Source of the DNA: a virus
IMG/VR virus record: IMGVR_UViG_3300025010_000055
Location: 1-64,000 of that record
Direction: 5' to 3' (one strand)
Length of the DNA stretch: 64,000 bases
How positions within the stretch are numbered: position 1 is the stretch's first letter; each line of letters begins with the position of its first letter. The translations under genes were made by a program, and so were the position numbers. The notes below the pieces were generated by a model that worked only from the letters and a program-made list of their open reading frames with translations, made no database searches and was not told the DNA's origin. Below are positions 46,429-55,043 of the stretch, one piece after another.

Positions 46429-47394
46429 GTGGTGTTAAAAATTAACGACTTGGTTCTAGTCAAGCAAGAAAACTTTGGAGCAGTGCAGTGTGATTTCTGG
46501 CGTGACCAACAGAATGACATTCTTATGACCAGGGATCAGATTGGCAGTGCTTTGGAATATGCAGATCCTCAGAAGGCCATAGCAACCATACACGAAAGAA
46601 ATAAAGACAGACTGGATAAATTCTCAGTGTTCCTCAAACTGAGGGGTACTGACGGCAAACTTTACGACACATACGTTTATACTGCCAGGGGTGTTTATGA
46701 AATCTGTCGTTTCTCCAGACAGCCAAAAGCTGACGCATTTATGGACTGGGCATGGGATGTTATAGAGTCCATACGCAAAACCGGCAGTTACACCAAGCCA
46801 ACCAAATTCCCCTGGGCCGACGATATGAACAAAGCCCTGAGACAAAACGCCAAACTGACCAAGAATCTTTCTAAGACAGCAAGTATCCGCTTAAATGCCA
46901 GCACGCTTCGGCAGGTGCAGGAAAATACCGGCCACAACTACAGCGAGTTAATTTCCATACTCGAAGCCGATGCCGAAGCCCAGGAACAAAAACTCGCACA
47001 AGCAACCATCAGAGCAGAACAAAAACGCATCCAGGCCGAAGCCAAGGCCGAGAGCAAAGAGGCCAAGGCACTAGCCAGCACTCCGATGGGACAAGCTCAA
47101 CAGGCCTTGGAGTGGATACGCCAGGAATACGCCAAGCAGGGGGACAAGCTAGCACACATACACGAGGACTGGTTGTTAGTCCGTTCAGACTTATGGAAAA
47201 TGTGGGCAGGAAAACGCAAACTAAACCTGACCATGATATGCAGAGAACTGCACAGTCAGGGAATCGTTGAAAAACATTCCGAGAGTGGTCGCGAACGTTA
47301 CGGAATTGGTAAGCGGATTGACGGCAAGGCTTACACTTTTATCTGGCTTAAGAGGGACAAGCTAGACTGGCCGAAACGTCTGGAGGTGGTCTAG
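46429..47394 (+). CDS. BRO-N domain antirepressor-like protein
   Basis: The 321-residue protein has an N-terminal BRO-N domain (about 10-115: 'ILMTRDQIGSALEYADPQKAIATIHERNKDRL...YTARGVYEICRFSRQPKADAFMDWAWDVI') as in phage antirepressors, followed by a coiled-coil linker (about 175-215) and a C-terminal domain. It probably blocks the CI-like repressor or acts as an early regulator. The exact start is unclear (GTG 46429/46432 or ATT 46441). Confidence 0.85.
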   Translation: MVLKINDLVLVKQENFGAVQCDFWRDQQNDILMTRDQIGSALEYADPQKAIATIHERNKDRLDKFSVFLKLRGTDGKLYDTYVYTARGVYEICRFSRQPKADAFMDWAWDVIESIRKTGSYTKPTKFPWADDMNKALRQNAKLTKNLSKTASIRLNASTLRQVQENTGHNYSELISILEADAEAQEQKLAQATIRAEQKRIQAEAKAESKEAKALASTPMGQAQQALEWIRQEYAKQGDKLAHIHEDWLLVRSDLWKMWAGKRKLNLTMICRELHSQGIVEKHSESGRERYGIGKRIDGKAYTFIWLKRDKLDWPKRLEVV

Positions 47395-47570
47395 TGGCTA
47401 AATCAGGCATCGTAATCACAGAGCGCACCTACAGCACAGACCCGGCAGACCATGACCGCGCCATTAAGGCGTTGGCTGCCTATATCAAAAAACGTATTGC
47501 AAGGACGCAGAAGGAGGCTGGAAACACTGCAGATAGTAAGATTTCAAGCGGAAAACTTCAAGCGAATTAA
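47394..47570 (+). CDS. Small basic protein (58 aa)
   Basis: A 58-residue ORF that starts at GTG overlapping the antirepressor stop (TAGTG) with TGGAGGTGG upstream. It contains 'DHDRAIKALAAYIKKRIARTQKE', a basic helix. It overlaps the ATPase start by 44 bp. The function is unknown. Confidence 0.6.
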   Translation: MAKSGIVITERTYSTDPADHDRAIKALAAYIKKRIARTQKEAGNTADSKISSGKLQAN

Positions 47571-48930
47571 AGCCATTGAGATCATCCCGGATGGCAACAC
47601 GGTTATCATTAGCGGAGCAAATGAACAGGGTAAAACATCTGTGCTGGACGCCATTTGGGTGGCTTTAGGCGGGGCAGATGCCATAAAAGGTACTAATACA
47701 ATTATGCCGATACGTCAGGGTGAGAAACGGGCCAGTGTAACGCTTGACCTGGGCGACATAATAGTTACCCGGGCATGGACAAGCAATGACGGTAAACCCA
47801 CACTGAAAGTTGAAAACGATCAGGGGGCCAAGTTTTCAAGTCCACAAAAAATGCTTGATAAATTAGTCGGTAGGTTGTCATTTGACCCTCTGGCATTTGC
47901 TCAGCAGGAGGACAAGGATCAGCTTGGTACGCTTATAGGACTAATAGAACTGCCTGTTGACCCTAAAGAACTTGAAAGGCAGAAGAAGCAAATATTTGAT
48001 CTTAGGACATTGGTTAACCGCGAGACAAAGCAGCTTGAAGGACAGTTGGCAGGCATGACTGAGCCTGATACAGACACACCGGAAAAGGAAGTTTCTGCAG
48101 TCGATATTATGACCCAGATGCAGGAAGCTAGCGAGACTCTAACGGCTAACAATTTGAAGCGGCAGGAATTACAAAGCCTTGGGTTTAGAATAAATCAGCT
48201 TGAGGGTGATATTAAATCTATTGATGGTCAGATAGATGAATTACTCAAGAGAATTGATTCATTAAAAGAAGGCCGATCTAAAGCACAAGAATTACTGGAT
48301 GATGTAATCTCGAAGGGTATAACGCTACAGTCCGAAGTCAAGGAATTAAAAGACCCCGACACCTTAGATTTACAGCAGCAAATGACGGACGTTGAAAAAA
48401 TCAATAAGTCAGTTAGGGATGCCAAGTCATACCGCGAGGTAGAGCAGAAGCTTAAAACCTCGAAGGGTGAAAGCGAAAAACTGACCAAGCAGATTGAGGA
48501 CATTGATAATCAGAAAGAAAACATGCTCAAAGAGGCTAAGTTACCAATTGATGGGTTGGGATTTAATGAGCAGGGAGTAACCTTCAACGGAATTCCATTT
48601 AAGCAGTGTTCGTCAGCCGAGAGGCTAAAAGTTTCAATGGCTATGGCAATGGCTTTAAATCCTGACCTAAGGGTAATCAGGGCAACTGATGGTAGTCTTT
48701 TAGATAGTGCCAGTATGGCGATAGTTAAGCAGATGGCGAAGGACAATGATTTTCAGGTATGGCTTGAGGTTGTCGATGAAAGCGGAAGTATGGGCGTTTA
48801 CATCGAGGACGGGGGAATAGCTGAGAAATTGACTGTACCAGCAGTGCAGGTAGGGATGATACCAGAACCACCAAAAGTAAAGTCAATAGACGACATACTT
48901 TCAGGATTAGGGGAAGAACCTTTATTTTAG
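47527..48930 (+). CDS. SMC/RecF-like AAA ATPase
   Basis: A 467-residue ATPase with 'FQAENFKRIKAIEI' and Walker A 'GANEQGKTS' (30-38), a central coiled coil (about 200-345) and a C-terminal ABC-type end ('SSAERLKVSMAMAMALNPDLRVIRATDGSLLD'). These phage proteins often work with a recombinase or nuclease in DNA repair. AAGGAGG (47512-47518) points to CTG 47527 as start because the first ATG/GTG in frame are far upstream (47452) and lack a ribosome site. Confidence 0.85.
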   Translation: MQIVRFQAENFKRIKAIEIIPDGNTVIISGANEQGKTSVLDAIWVALGGADAIKGTNTIMPIRQGEKRASVTLDLGDIIVTRAWTSNDGKPTLKVENDQGAKFSSPQKMLDKLVGRLSFDPLAFAQQEDKDQLGTLIGLIELPVDPKELERQKKQIFDLRTLVNRETKQLEGQLAGMTEPDTDTPEKEVSAVDIMTQMQEASETLTANNLKRQELQSLGFRINQLEGDIKSIDGQIDELLKRIDSLKEGRSKAQELLDDVISKGITLQSEVKELKDPDTLDLQQQMTDVEKINKSVRDAKSYREVEQKLKTSKGESEKLTKQIEDIDNQKENMLKEAKLPIDGLGFNEQGVTFNGIPFKQCSSAERLKVSMAMAMALNPDLRVIRATDGSLLDSASMAIVKQMAKDNDFQVWLEVVDESGSMGVYIEDGGIAEKLTVPAVQVGMIPEPPKVKSIDDILSGLGEEPLF

Positions 48931-48933
48931 GGG

Positions 48934-49206
48934 GTGGACAGAATAAATAATCTAGCCAATGAGTTAGCCATTATGAACGAAACGCTGGGAATCATTAAAA
49001 AAACCACAGGCTGTTTCGGGGCCATGCAGGGGATTAAATTCAATCCAGACGGTAACCGCGAGGGCCAGATCCTACAGTTCCAGCTTGGCGAGGATGCTTT
49101 TCAGAACCTGGTTTCTGAGTTAGACCTGATAGATAGCGTTTTTTATCAAGATATTTACGGCGTTGTAGACTATGCCGGGTGTCAGTTCTTTTATCTGACC
49201 AAGTAG
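48934..49206 (+). CDS. Hypothetical protein (90 aa)
   Basis: A 90-residue protein beginning after TAGGGGGTGG; start GTG 48934 or ATA 48943. It has a helical first half and 'GQILQFQLGEDAFQNLVSELDL' strands. It follows the ATPase by 3 bp. The function is unknown. Confidence 0.58.
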   Translation: MDRINNLANELAIMNETLGIIKKTTGCFGAMQGIKFNPDGNREGQILQFQLGEDAFQNLVSELDLIDSVFYQDIYGVVDYAGCQFFYLTK

Positions 49207-49323
49207 CCCGGCACTGCATTTTAAGGTTTTGTCCGACGAGTTTCCTGCCAGAAACCCGCCGAACCGGAGTTAACTGGATAACTGTAATATATCACACATT
49301 TTTAAGAAAGTCTGTGCGCGTGA

Positions 49324-49366
49324 TCACAAAAACGGTGTGAATTTCACCACATTTTTGAGGGAGGTA
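49324..49366 (+). repeat. Repeated leader element, copy 2
   Basis: The second copy of the element at 45917-45960, again ending in a ribosome site (GGGAGGT) right before a small gene. The 117 bp upstream (49207-49323) have no gene and no clear promoter. Confidence 0.6.
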
Positions 49367-49372
49367 GCCATA

Positions 49373-49558
49373 ATGGAAGGACAGGAAGAGGAAGTCTTAG
49401 TTGCGCGTTGCTGCCTGCACTGCATCAAGTATGGTTGGTGCGATATGCCGTGTCACCGCATAGGCAGTATAGATAAGATATTCGTCAGGTATTGCCGTCA
49501 TGGTGAGTGTTTGGACGATCCTTGCAGTAAATTCAAACCAGAATCACAAACCAGCTAG
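49373..49558 (+). CDS. Cys-rich small protein, paralogue 1
   Basis: A 61-residue protein with eight Cys ('CCLHCIKYGWCDMPC', 'YCRHGEC', 'PCSKF') ending in 'KPESQTS'. The following gene encodes a related protein with the same Cys layout and ending, so they arose by tandem duplication. It probably binds zinc. Confidence 0.65.
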   Translation: MEGQEEEVLVARCCLHCIKYGWCDMPCHRIGSIDKIFVRYCRHGECLDDPCSKFKPESQTS

Positions 49559-49569
49559 GAGGGAATCAG

Positions 49570-49758
49570 TTGAAATATACAACTATACATCTAGGAAGCG
49601 GTTACTGCTGTCTTAGATGCGTCAACCATGGAGCAAGTGAGGATAATTGTGGGGTTGCTGCTTGTGGATCAGATAACTGTGAGCACTATAAGGGTAACTG
49701 CAGGGATTGTAGCAGCGAACCATGCCCTGACTTCGCGCCAGAATCACAAACTGACTAA
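49570..49758 (+). CDS. Cys-rich small protein, paralogue 2
   Basis: A 62-residue protein with nine Cys ('CCLRCVNHG', 'CRDCSSEPCPDF') ending 'APESQTD', clearly related to its upstream neighbour. TTG 49570 follows AGGAGGGAATCAG. It is probably zinc-binding. Confidence 0.65.
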   Translation: MKYTTIHLGSGYCCLRCVNHGASEDNCGVAACGSDNCEHYKGNCRDCSSEPCPDFAPESQTD

Positions 49759-49919
49759 TGAGACACACAACATTCCCCAACCACAAACCCAGGAAATGCC
49801 CTGACTGTGGGCTGATTTTTAAGCCGTTGTCGGGCAACCAGGTTAGGTGTGGGCATTGTGCGGCGGAGATTAGACGGATTAGATACCAGGAGAGGAAGGC
49901 GAGAGAGTGCCAGAAATAG
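49758..49919 (+). CDS. Small zinc-ribbon protein (53 aa)
   Basis: A 53-residue ORF overlapping the previous stop (TAATG). It has 'CPDCG ... CGHC', a complete zinc ribbon, followed by a basic helix. Such proteins often bind nucleic acid or RNA polymerase. Confidence 0.6.
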   Translation: MRHTTFPNHKPRKCPDCGLIFKPLSGNQVRCGHCAAEIRRIRYQERKARECQK

Positions 49920-49950
49920 ACATTAAGGCTCACGCGCTGGGTGACTGTTA

Positions 49951-50199
49951 ATGACACCAGCAGAGCGCGAGACGTTACTAAAAGGCATGTATGAGTTGCA
50001 TATCCTTGTGGCCTCAGATGACAAACAGGCAGCCATATTCGCCATAGCCGAAAGCCACAGAAACATCAAGGACATGCAGCAATGTGACCAGTGCAAGGAT
50101 TTTTTCCAGCACTCTGATATGGATGGGCGGTTTTGTCAGAGGTGTGTAGCAGTACAGGAGAGTATCTCAGGTTTTGGGCAGGATGATATTAGGTTTTAG
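49951..50199 (+). CDS. Zinc-finger-containing small protein
   Basis: An 82-residue protein with a helical N-terminus and 'CDQCKDFF ... CQRC' zinc-binding pairs. The ribosome site is weak (GGGTG). It continues the run of small zinc proteins in this area. Confidence 0.58.
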   Translation: MTPAERETLLKGMYELHILVASDDKQAAIFAIAESHRNIKDMQQCDQCKDFFQHSDMDGRFCQRCVAVQESISGFGQDDIRF

Positions 50200-50209
50200 G
50201 AGGGATTTT

Positions 50210-50374
50210 ATGACACAGGTAAACATCGAGACAGTACAGCTAGGCGACATCGTTAACGGCAAGGAAGTAGTTACCATACACGATACAGGCGAGCAGGTTA
50301 CTTTACATCTGGATGGCGGTTACAGTATCCGCGCTTTACATGGCAGTACGGTAACCGTACTTAAGGAGGTTTGA
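50210..50374 (+). CDS. Small hypothetical protein (54 aa)
   Basis: A 54-residue all-beta protein ('VNIETVQLGDIVNGKEVVTIHDTG') after TAGGAGGGATTTT. It resembles a small SH3-like barrel. The function is unknown. Confidence 0.58.
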   Translation: MTQVNIETVQLGDIVNGKEVVTIHDTGEQVTLHLDGGYSIRALHGSTVTVLKEV

Positions 50375-50376
50375 AC

Positions 50377-50499
50377 GTGGCCTTAGTAATACTGAGATTT
50401 TCGGGTAAGGTTAAGGAATTCAGGGAGTGGTTAAGGACAGTGGTCGAGGTAGAGGGCCACTTTAAAAATACCCTGGAACACTGGAAAAATACACACTAG
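50377..50499 (+). CDS. Small hypothetical protein (40 aa)
   Basis: A 40-residue basic, Trp-containing peptide from GTG 50377 with AAGGAGGTTTGAAC upstream. It follows the previous stop by 2 bp. Short but with a good start context. Confidence 0.5.
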   Translation: MALVILRFSGKVKEFREWLRTVVEVEGHFKNTLEHWKNTH

Positions 50500-50510
50500 G
50501 AGGTAGATTT

Positions 50511-50732
50511 ATGAATCAATTGGTTTTTGATTATAGTCGTTGGGGTGGTAAAACTACACTTTTAAAAGGCCACAAAGCACCGAAAGGTCTTAAATTCAGC
50601 GACAATGGCGACGATTTAGGAACCGGTGAAACACCGCCACAGAACGTATATTTACCGTGCAAATACGCAGACCCGCGTAAGAAACGTAAGCGCAAACTGA
50701 CACAGGAATCCAAGCGAAAGAACAGGAGGTAA
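50511..50732 (+). CDS. Small basic protein (73 aa)
   Basis: A 73-residue protein with a Lys/Arg-rich tail ('YADPRKKRKRKLTQESKRKNRR' split in two), likely nucleic-acid binding. ATG 50511 follows TAGGAGGTAGATTT. It is placed just before the recombination genes. Confidence 0.58.
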   Translation: MNQLVFDYSRWGGKTTLLKGHKAPKGLKFSDNGDDLGTGETPPQNVYLPCKYADPRKKRKRKLTQESKRKNRR

Positions 50733-50739
50733 CGAATAC

Positions 50740-51240
50740 ATGGGATTTAATTTATACCAATTAACCGCAGGTTTTAATGAAATTTTTGACCTTTTGGAAT
50801 ATGAGGAAGCCATTGACTTGGCAGTGCTGGAAGATACCCTACAGTCAATCGAGGCCGCGATTGAAGTTAAGTTCGGCAATGTGGCTAAGATTATCAAAAC
50901 TTTGGAGGCAGAAGCTAAGGCATATGAAGCCGAGGCAAAACGCTTATCTTCCAAGAAATCTGCGGCAGAGACCCGCATAACGTGGCTGAAAAACTACTTA
51001 CTGCAGTCACTGGAACAGACCAAGAAAGACAAAATAGCTACCGACATTGGCACCGTCAGGAGGCAGAAAAATCCTGGTAGCGTGAACGTTTTGGACGCTG
51101 ATAAAATCCCGGCAGAGTTTTATTTTACGCCGGTACCGGTTAAGCAACTGCTTAAACAGGAGTTATTGGACAAGCTCAAAGCAGGCGAAAAAATCGCTGG
51201 TGCTGAGTTAAAGCAGGGGTATCACATCAGGATCCAGTAG
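50740..51240 (+). CDS. Siphovirus Gp157-family protein
   Basis: The 166-residue protein has the Gp157 layout: a helical N-terminus 'LYQLTAGFNEIFDLLE', a coiled coil (about 30-90) and an end '...PAEFYFTPVPVKQLLKQELLDKLKAGEKIAGAELKQ'. Gp157 proteins are found next to ERF/SSB genes and were linked to phage resistance in streptococci. It is directly upstream of the ERF gene. Confidence 0.9.
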   Translation: MGFNLYQLTAGFNEIFDLLEYEEAIDLAVLEDTLQSIEAAIEVKFGNVAKIIKTLEAEAKAYEAEAKRLSSKKSAAETRITWLKNYLLQSLEQTKKDKIATDIGTVRRQKNPGSVNVLDADKIPAEFYFTPVPVKQLLKQELLDKLKAGEKIAGAELKQGYHIRIQ

Positions 51241-51251
51241 GAGTTGATAGG

Positions 51252-51926
51252 ATGTCACAACTAAAATCCATAGCCGCCAAACTCGTTTTAATAGCTAAGG
51301 ATTGCCCGTATGCACAAAAGGACGCGCAAAACGAAAAACAAAAATACAAATACGTTTCAGCGGCCCACATCCTTGGCAAGGTCAACGAATCGCTGGCAGT
51401 GCACAACGTCTGCAGTGTGCCGGAATTTGCGATAGTTGACACTAAGGAAACAAAAACATCCAGTGGTGCTATTTGGCAGCTAGTCACCGTGAAATGTAGC
51501 CTGCAGATTATCGACGCAGATACAGGAGAATCGGTTGTAGTGACCAGTCTAGGCAGCGGTACAGACCCAGGCGACAAAGCGGTGGCAAAGGCTCAGACTA
51601 TGGCTATAAAGTACGCCTGGCTGACGGCTCTGAACATCGAAACGGGCAATGACCCGGAGGCGGACCCGAGGACGGATAACACAGAGTTTACCGGACAGGC
51701 GCAGCAGGGACAACCCGGACAGCGCACAGCCCAGCAGATACTTGTAGACCAGAAACTTACCCAATTGGCTCAGCTTTGGAAACAGGCCGGTTGGGATACC
51801 AGCGGAATAGCTAACTATTTCACGCAGCGTTTTAATAAGCCGTTTGAGCAAGTAACAGCACCTGAGATAGACGCGTTTATTGCAGAGGCCCAGGACTACA
51901 TCCAGAAACAAACAGTAACCTACTAG
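51252..51926 (+). CDS. ERF-family single-strand annealing protein
   Basis: The 224-residue protein matches ERF recombinases: 'KDAQNEKQKYKYVSAAHILGKV...' near residue 20 and 'SGTDPGDKAVAKAQTMAIKYAWLTALNIETGNDPEAD' near 100-135. It anneals single strands during phage recombination and is followed by SSB, its usual partner. ATG 51252 follows TAGGAGTTGATAGG. Confidence 0.92.
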   Translation: MSQLKSIAAKLVLIAKDCPYAQKDAQNEKQKYKYVSAAHILGKVNESLAVHNVCSVPEFAIVDTKETKTSSGAIWQLVTVKCSLQIIDADTGESVVVTSLGSGTDPGDKAVAKAQTMAIKYAWLTALNIETGNDPEADPRTDNTEFTGQAQQGQPGQRTAQQILVDQKLTQLAQLWKQAGWDTSGIANYFTQRFNKPFEQVTAPEIDAFIAEAQDYIQKQTVTY

Positions 51927-51937
51927 GGGGTTTTAGA

Positions 51938-52624
51938 GTGCTAAACAAAGTTATTTTAATTGGTCGATTAACTAGAGACCCAGAAATGAGATATACACAG
52001 TCAGGTACTGCAGTTGGTAAGTTTTGTATCGCGGTAGACAGGGATTTTAAAACCCAGTCAGGAGAAAAAGAAACCGACTTCGTGGACATCGTTACATGGC
52101 AGAAACTAGCCGAGACTTGCAATACAAACTTACAAAAAGGCAGACTGGTAGCAGTAGATGGCAGGCTGCAGATTAGGTCATACGAGGACAATCAAGGGCA
52201 AAAACGGAAGGCCACTGAGGTAATTGCTAACAGTGTAAATTTCCTGGATTGGCCGAAGGATGGACAGGGCAGCGGTGGTGGTAACGGTGGTGGTAACGGT
52301 GGTGGTAACGCTGGTGGTAACAGACCGCCAAATAATCCACCACCTAACAACCCGCCACCCAGCAACGGGTACAGTGCTCCTAACGGAGGCTATGGAGGGC
52401 CGCCTGGTGGATATAATCAACCGCCTAATAACGGGTATAATCAACCGCCTGCTAACGGATATGGTGGTCCACCTAATAACGGCTATAATCAGTATCCTGG
52501 CGGACAACCTAACAACGGTTACAATGCCCCGCCTGCCGGTGGCGGGCAGAATCAGGGTGGTTATAATGCCCCGACTACTGGAAACGGTAATTCAAACTGG
52601 GATGATGGAGATATCCCGTTCTAG
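51938..52624 (+). CDS. ssb: Single-stranded DNA-binding protein
   Basis: The 228-residue protein has an N-terminal OB fold (about 1-105: 'NKVILIGRLTRDPEMRYTQSGTAVGKF') and ends with the acidic tip 'DDGDIPF' that recruits replication partners. The linker is an unusually long Gly/Asn/Pro-rich repeat ('NNGYNQPP' units, about 110-215), longer than in typical phage SSB. GTG 51938 follows TAGGGGGTTTTAGA. Confidence 0.93.
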   Translation: MLNKVILIGRLTRDPEMRYTQSGTAVGKFCIAVDRDFKTQSGEKETDFVDIVTWQKLAETCNTNLQKGRLVAVDGRLQIRSYEDNQGQKRKATEVIANSVNFLDWPKDGQGSGGGNGGGNGGGNAGGNRPPNNPPPNNPPPSNGYSAPNGGYGGPPGGYNQPPNNGYNQPPANGYGGPPNNGYNQYPGGQPNNGYNAPPAGGGQNQGGYNAPTTGNGNSNWDDGDIPF

Positions 52625-52704
52625 GATAATCAAGCCTAATTAATAGAGGAGCTCCAATACACCTGATAATGTCGGGCTCCTCCAGAAAGAAAGGGGTTGA
52701 TTAA

Positions 52705-53388
52705 ATGCCAGCCTTTATTGATATTACAGGGCAGAAATACGGAAGATTGACAGCTATTAAAATAGTATCCACTGGAAGTAGAAAGAAAAAAGGCAAATGG
52801 CTTTTTAGATGTGACTGTGGAAATGAAATTGTCTGTGCCGCTTGCGGGGTTAAAAGTGGAAATACAAAAAGTTGTGGATGCTTGAAGCGTGAAAAGTCCC
52901 ACAAAACCGGAGTAAGAACTATTAAATTAATACATCAAAATCAAATAACTCATAACATGACAGGTAAACGTATATACCGAATCTATAAAAATATGAAAAC
53001 TAGATGCTACAACCCCAAAACAAAGTGTTATCCACATTACGGGGGCAAAGGAATTAAAATTTGTAATGAATGGCTTAATGATCCATGCACTTTTATTAAT
53101 TGGGCACTTAGTCATGGATATAATGATTCTTTAACAATTGACCGTATTGACTCTGACGGTGATTATTGTCCAGAGAATTGCCGCTTTATAACACAGGCAA
53201 TGCAAACACAAAATACCTCTCGCAATCGCTTCATTGAGCTAAACGGGGTAAAGAAAACAGTATCTCAGTGGGCAAGGGAATATGGCATTTCCCCCGATCC
53301 GATTTATGAATTAATTGGTAAGGGTATTAGTCCAGTTGATGCAATGTTAAAAAAAATACCCCAGGAGAAAAACATTGTTACAACTTAG
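52705..53388 (+). CDS. HNH homing endonuclease-like protein
   Basis: A 227-residue protein with an N-terminal zinc-ribbon-like part ('CDCGNEIVC ... CGCLKRE') and an HNH-type core ('RCYNP ... YGGKGIKICNEW ... LTIDRIDSDGDYCPENCRFIT') typical of phage homing enzymes. It is more AT-rich than SSB, and the next gene's first half shares that AT-richness, suggesting that enzyme and flank arrived together. It overlaps the helicase start by 14 bp. Confidence 0.85.
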   Translation: MPAFIDITGQKYGRLTAIKIVSTGSRKKKGKWLFRCDCGNEIVCAACGVKSGNTKSCGCLKREKSHKTGVRTIKLIHQNQITHNMTGKRIYRIYKNMKTRCYNPKTKCYPHYGGKGIKICNEWLNDPCTFINWALSHGYNDSLTIDRIDSDGDYCPENCRFITQAMQTQNTSRNRFIELNGVKKTVSQWAREYGISPDPIYELIGKGISPVDAMLKKIPQEKNIVTT

Positions 53389-54739
53389 AGCGTATCAAGA
53401 AACATTGATTGAAGGTTCCCGCATTGAATTTAAAAACAATAGAAAGCGTGTCTGCTTAGTGAGTCCATGCGGGAGTGGAAAAACAATAGTTATGGTTTAT
53501 ATGGCAATGCAGGCAATGTTACGAGGCAACAGCGTGCTCTTTGTGGTGCATCGGCAGGAATTAATTGAACAATCTTCAGAAGCATTCAATGACTTTTCTG
53601 TGTCACATGGTATTATCGCTGCTGGTTATTCAATGAATGTTTCCGAAAAAATACAGATTGCAAGCATACAAACAGTTATTCGTAGATTAAATAAGATAAA
53701 TGTGCCTAACATTATTATCCTTGATGAGTGCCAGCACAGCCCGGCTGGAACCTGGAGAAAATTATTGGATTACTTTCCAAACGCTTTTGTTATTGGGTTG
53801 ACAGCAACCCCCTGGAGGATGGGTGGTCATGGACTTGGCGATATTTTTGAATCACTTATTATTGGTCCCAGCGTTAAAGAATTGATTGCGATGGGCAATT
53901 TAGCACCTTATCGCTACTACGCTCCTCCTATTGCTGCTGACCTTAATGGTATAAAAGTTAAGTATGGAGAATTCGATAAAGCCGAAACTTCTTTAAGAAT
54001 GGATAAGCCTGAAATTATAGGTGATTTGATAGGTAACTATAAAAAACTGGCTCCAAATGCCAGGGCTGTATGCTATTGTGCTAGTCGCGCTCATAGCAAA
54101 CACACAGCTGAAATGTTTAGGCAATATAATATTAGTGCTATTCATATTGATGGAGAAACACCAGCAATTATTCGCAAAGCCGCTATTGATGACTTTAGAA
54201 ACGGCAATATCAAAATATTATGTAATGTTGATTTGGTTAGTGAGGGGCTAAATATTCCCGCTATGGACGCAGTTATTTTAGCTAGGCCGACTCAAAGTTT
54301 AACATTATACATTCAACAAGCAATGCGGTGCTTACGAGCAGACAGCGAGAACCCCACGAAAACCGCTGTGATAATTGACCATGTGGGCAACTGCTACCGA
54401 CATGGACTGCCCGACGAGGATCGGGAATGGACGCTGGAAAGTAAGCCGAAAAAGCAGCAGGACAGGTTGGTTAGTCTGAGGACCTGCCCGAAGTGTTACG
54501 GGGCACATAGACCCTGCCCGAAATGTCCTTTGTGCGGCTATGTGTATGTAGCAGAGCGCGAAGGGCCAACGCAGAGGAAGGGCAGTCTGGTGGAGATTGA
54601 CGAACTGGAACGGATACGCAGGAAACAGGAAGTGGGCAGGGCTAGGAGCAGAAAAGACTTGGAGAAGATAGCGATTGACCGGGGGTATAAATTAAACTGG
54701 ATTAATCGCATGGTTGACGTAAAACGAATTAGGGACTAG
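53375..54739 (+). CDS. SF2 DEAD/DEAH-type helicase with zinc ribbon
   Basis: The 454-residue protein has Walker A 'GSGKT' (33-37), 'DECQH' (117-121), 'TATPW' (143-147) and motif VI 'QQAMRCLR', as in phage UvsW/DEAD-type helicases. A C-terminal zinc ribbon ('CPKCYGAHRPCPKCPLCGY') follows. Base composition shifts sharply near 54.33 kb: AT-rich before, GC-richer after, so it is a mosaic gene. TTG 53375 follows CAGGAG. Confidence 0.9.
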   Translation: MLQLRAYQETLIEGSRIEFKNNRKRVCLVSPCGSGKTIVMVYMAMQAMLRGNSVLFVVHRQELIEQSSEAFNDFSVSHGIIAAGYSMNVSEKIQIASIQTVIRRLNKINVPNIIILDECQHSPAGTWRKLLDYFPNAFVIGLTATPWRMGGHGLGDIFESLIIGPSVKELIAMGNLAPYRYYAPPIAADLNGIKVKYGEFDKAETSLRMDKPEIIGDLIGNYKKLAPNARAVCYCASRAHSKHTAEMFRQYNISAIHIDGETPAIIRKAAIDDFRNGNIKILCNVDLVSEGLNIPAMDAVILARPTQSLTLYIQQAMRCLRADSENPTKTAVIIDHVGNCYRHGLPDEDREWTLESKPKKQQDRLVSLRTCPKCYGAHRPCPKCPLCGYVYVAEREGPTQRKGSLVEIDELERIRRKQEVGRARSRKDLEKIAIDRGYKLNWINRMVDVKRIRD

Positions 54740-54762
54740 GACTGTAAGGAGGAGGGGGCGGG

Positions 54763-55041
54763 GTGAACGGATATCGCCGATACAAAGTGGAACTAACAAG
54801 TCACGCTTACAATCGTTACCGTGTGCGGGGCGGGTATAGAAACCACAAGAAACTGCATAACAAGGCGGTAAGTCTGGTTAACGACACAATCAGATCCGCT
54901 GAGGGGATAAAATTCAGCAGGAATGGTACTGCCCTGTTAAACTTGGGCGGAGGATTCCTTGCAGCTTTGCGGATAGAACGCGGAATGCTGTCGATTCGAA
55001 CGATTATTATGCGGGGCGGAAAATTTAGAGGGGAGGGCTAA
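54763..55041 (+). CDS. Hypothetical basic protein (92 aa)
   Basis: A 92-residue basic protein beginning 'NGYRRYKVELTSHAYNRYRVRGG', which resembles the start of DUF4258-like small phage proteins (a His and Arg-rich strand-helix core). GTG 54763 follows GGAGGGGGCGGG. Its role is unknown; RNase-like or nucleic-acid-binding functions are possible. Confidence 0.6.
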   Translation: MNGYRRYKVELTSHAYNRYRVRGGYRNHKKLHNKAVSLVNDTIRSAEGIKFSRNGTALLNLGGGFLAALRIERGMLSIRTIIMRGGKFRGEG

Positions 55042-55043
55042 CA

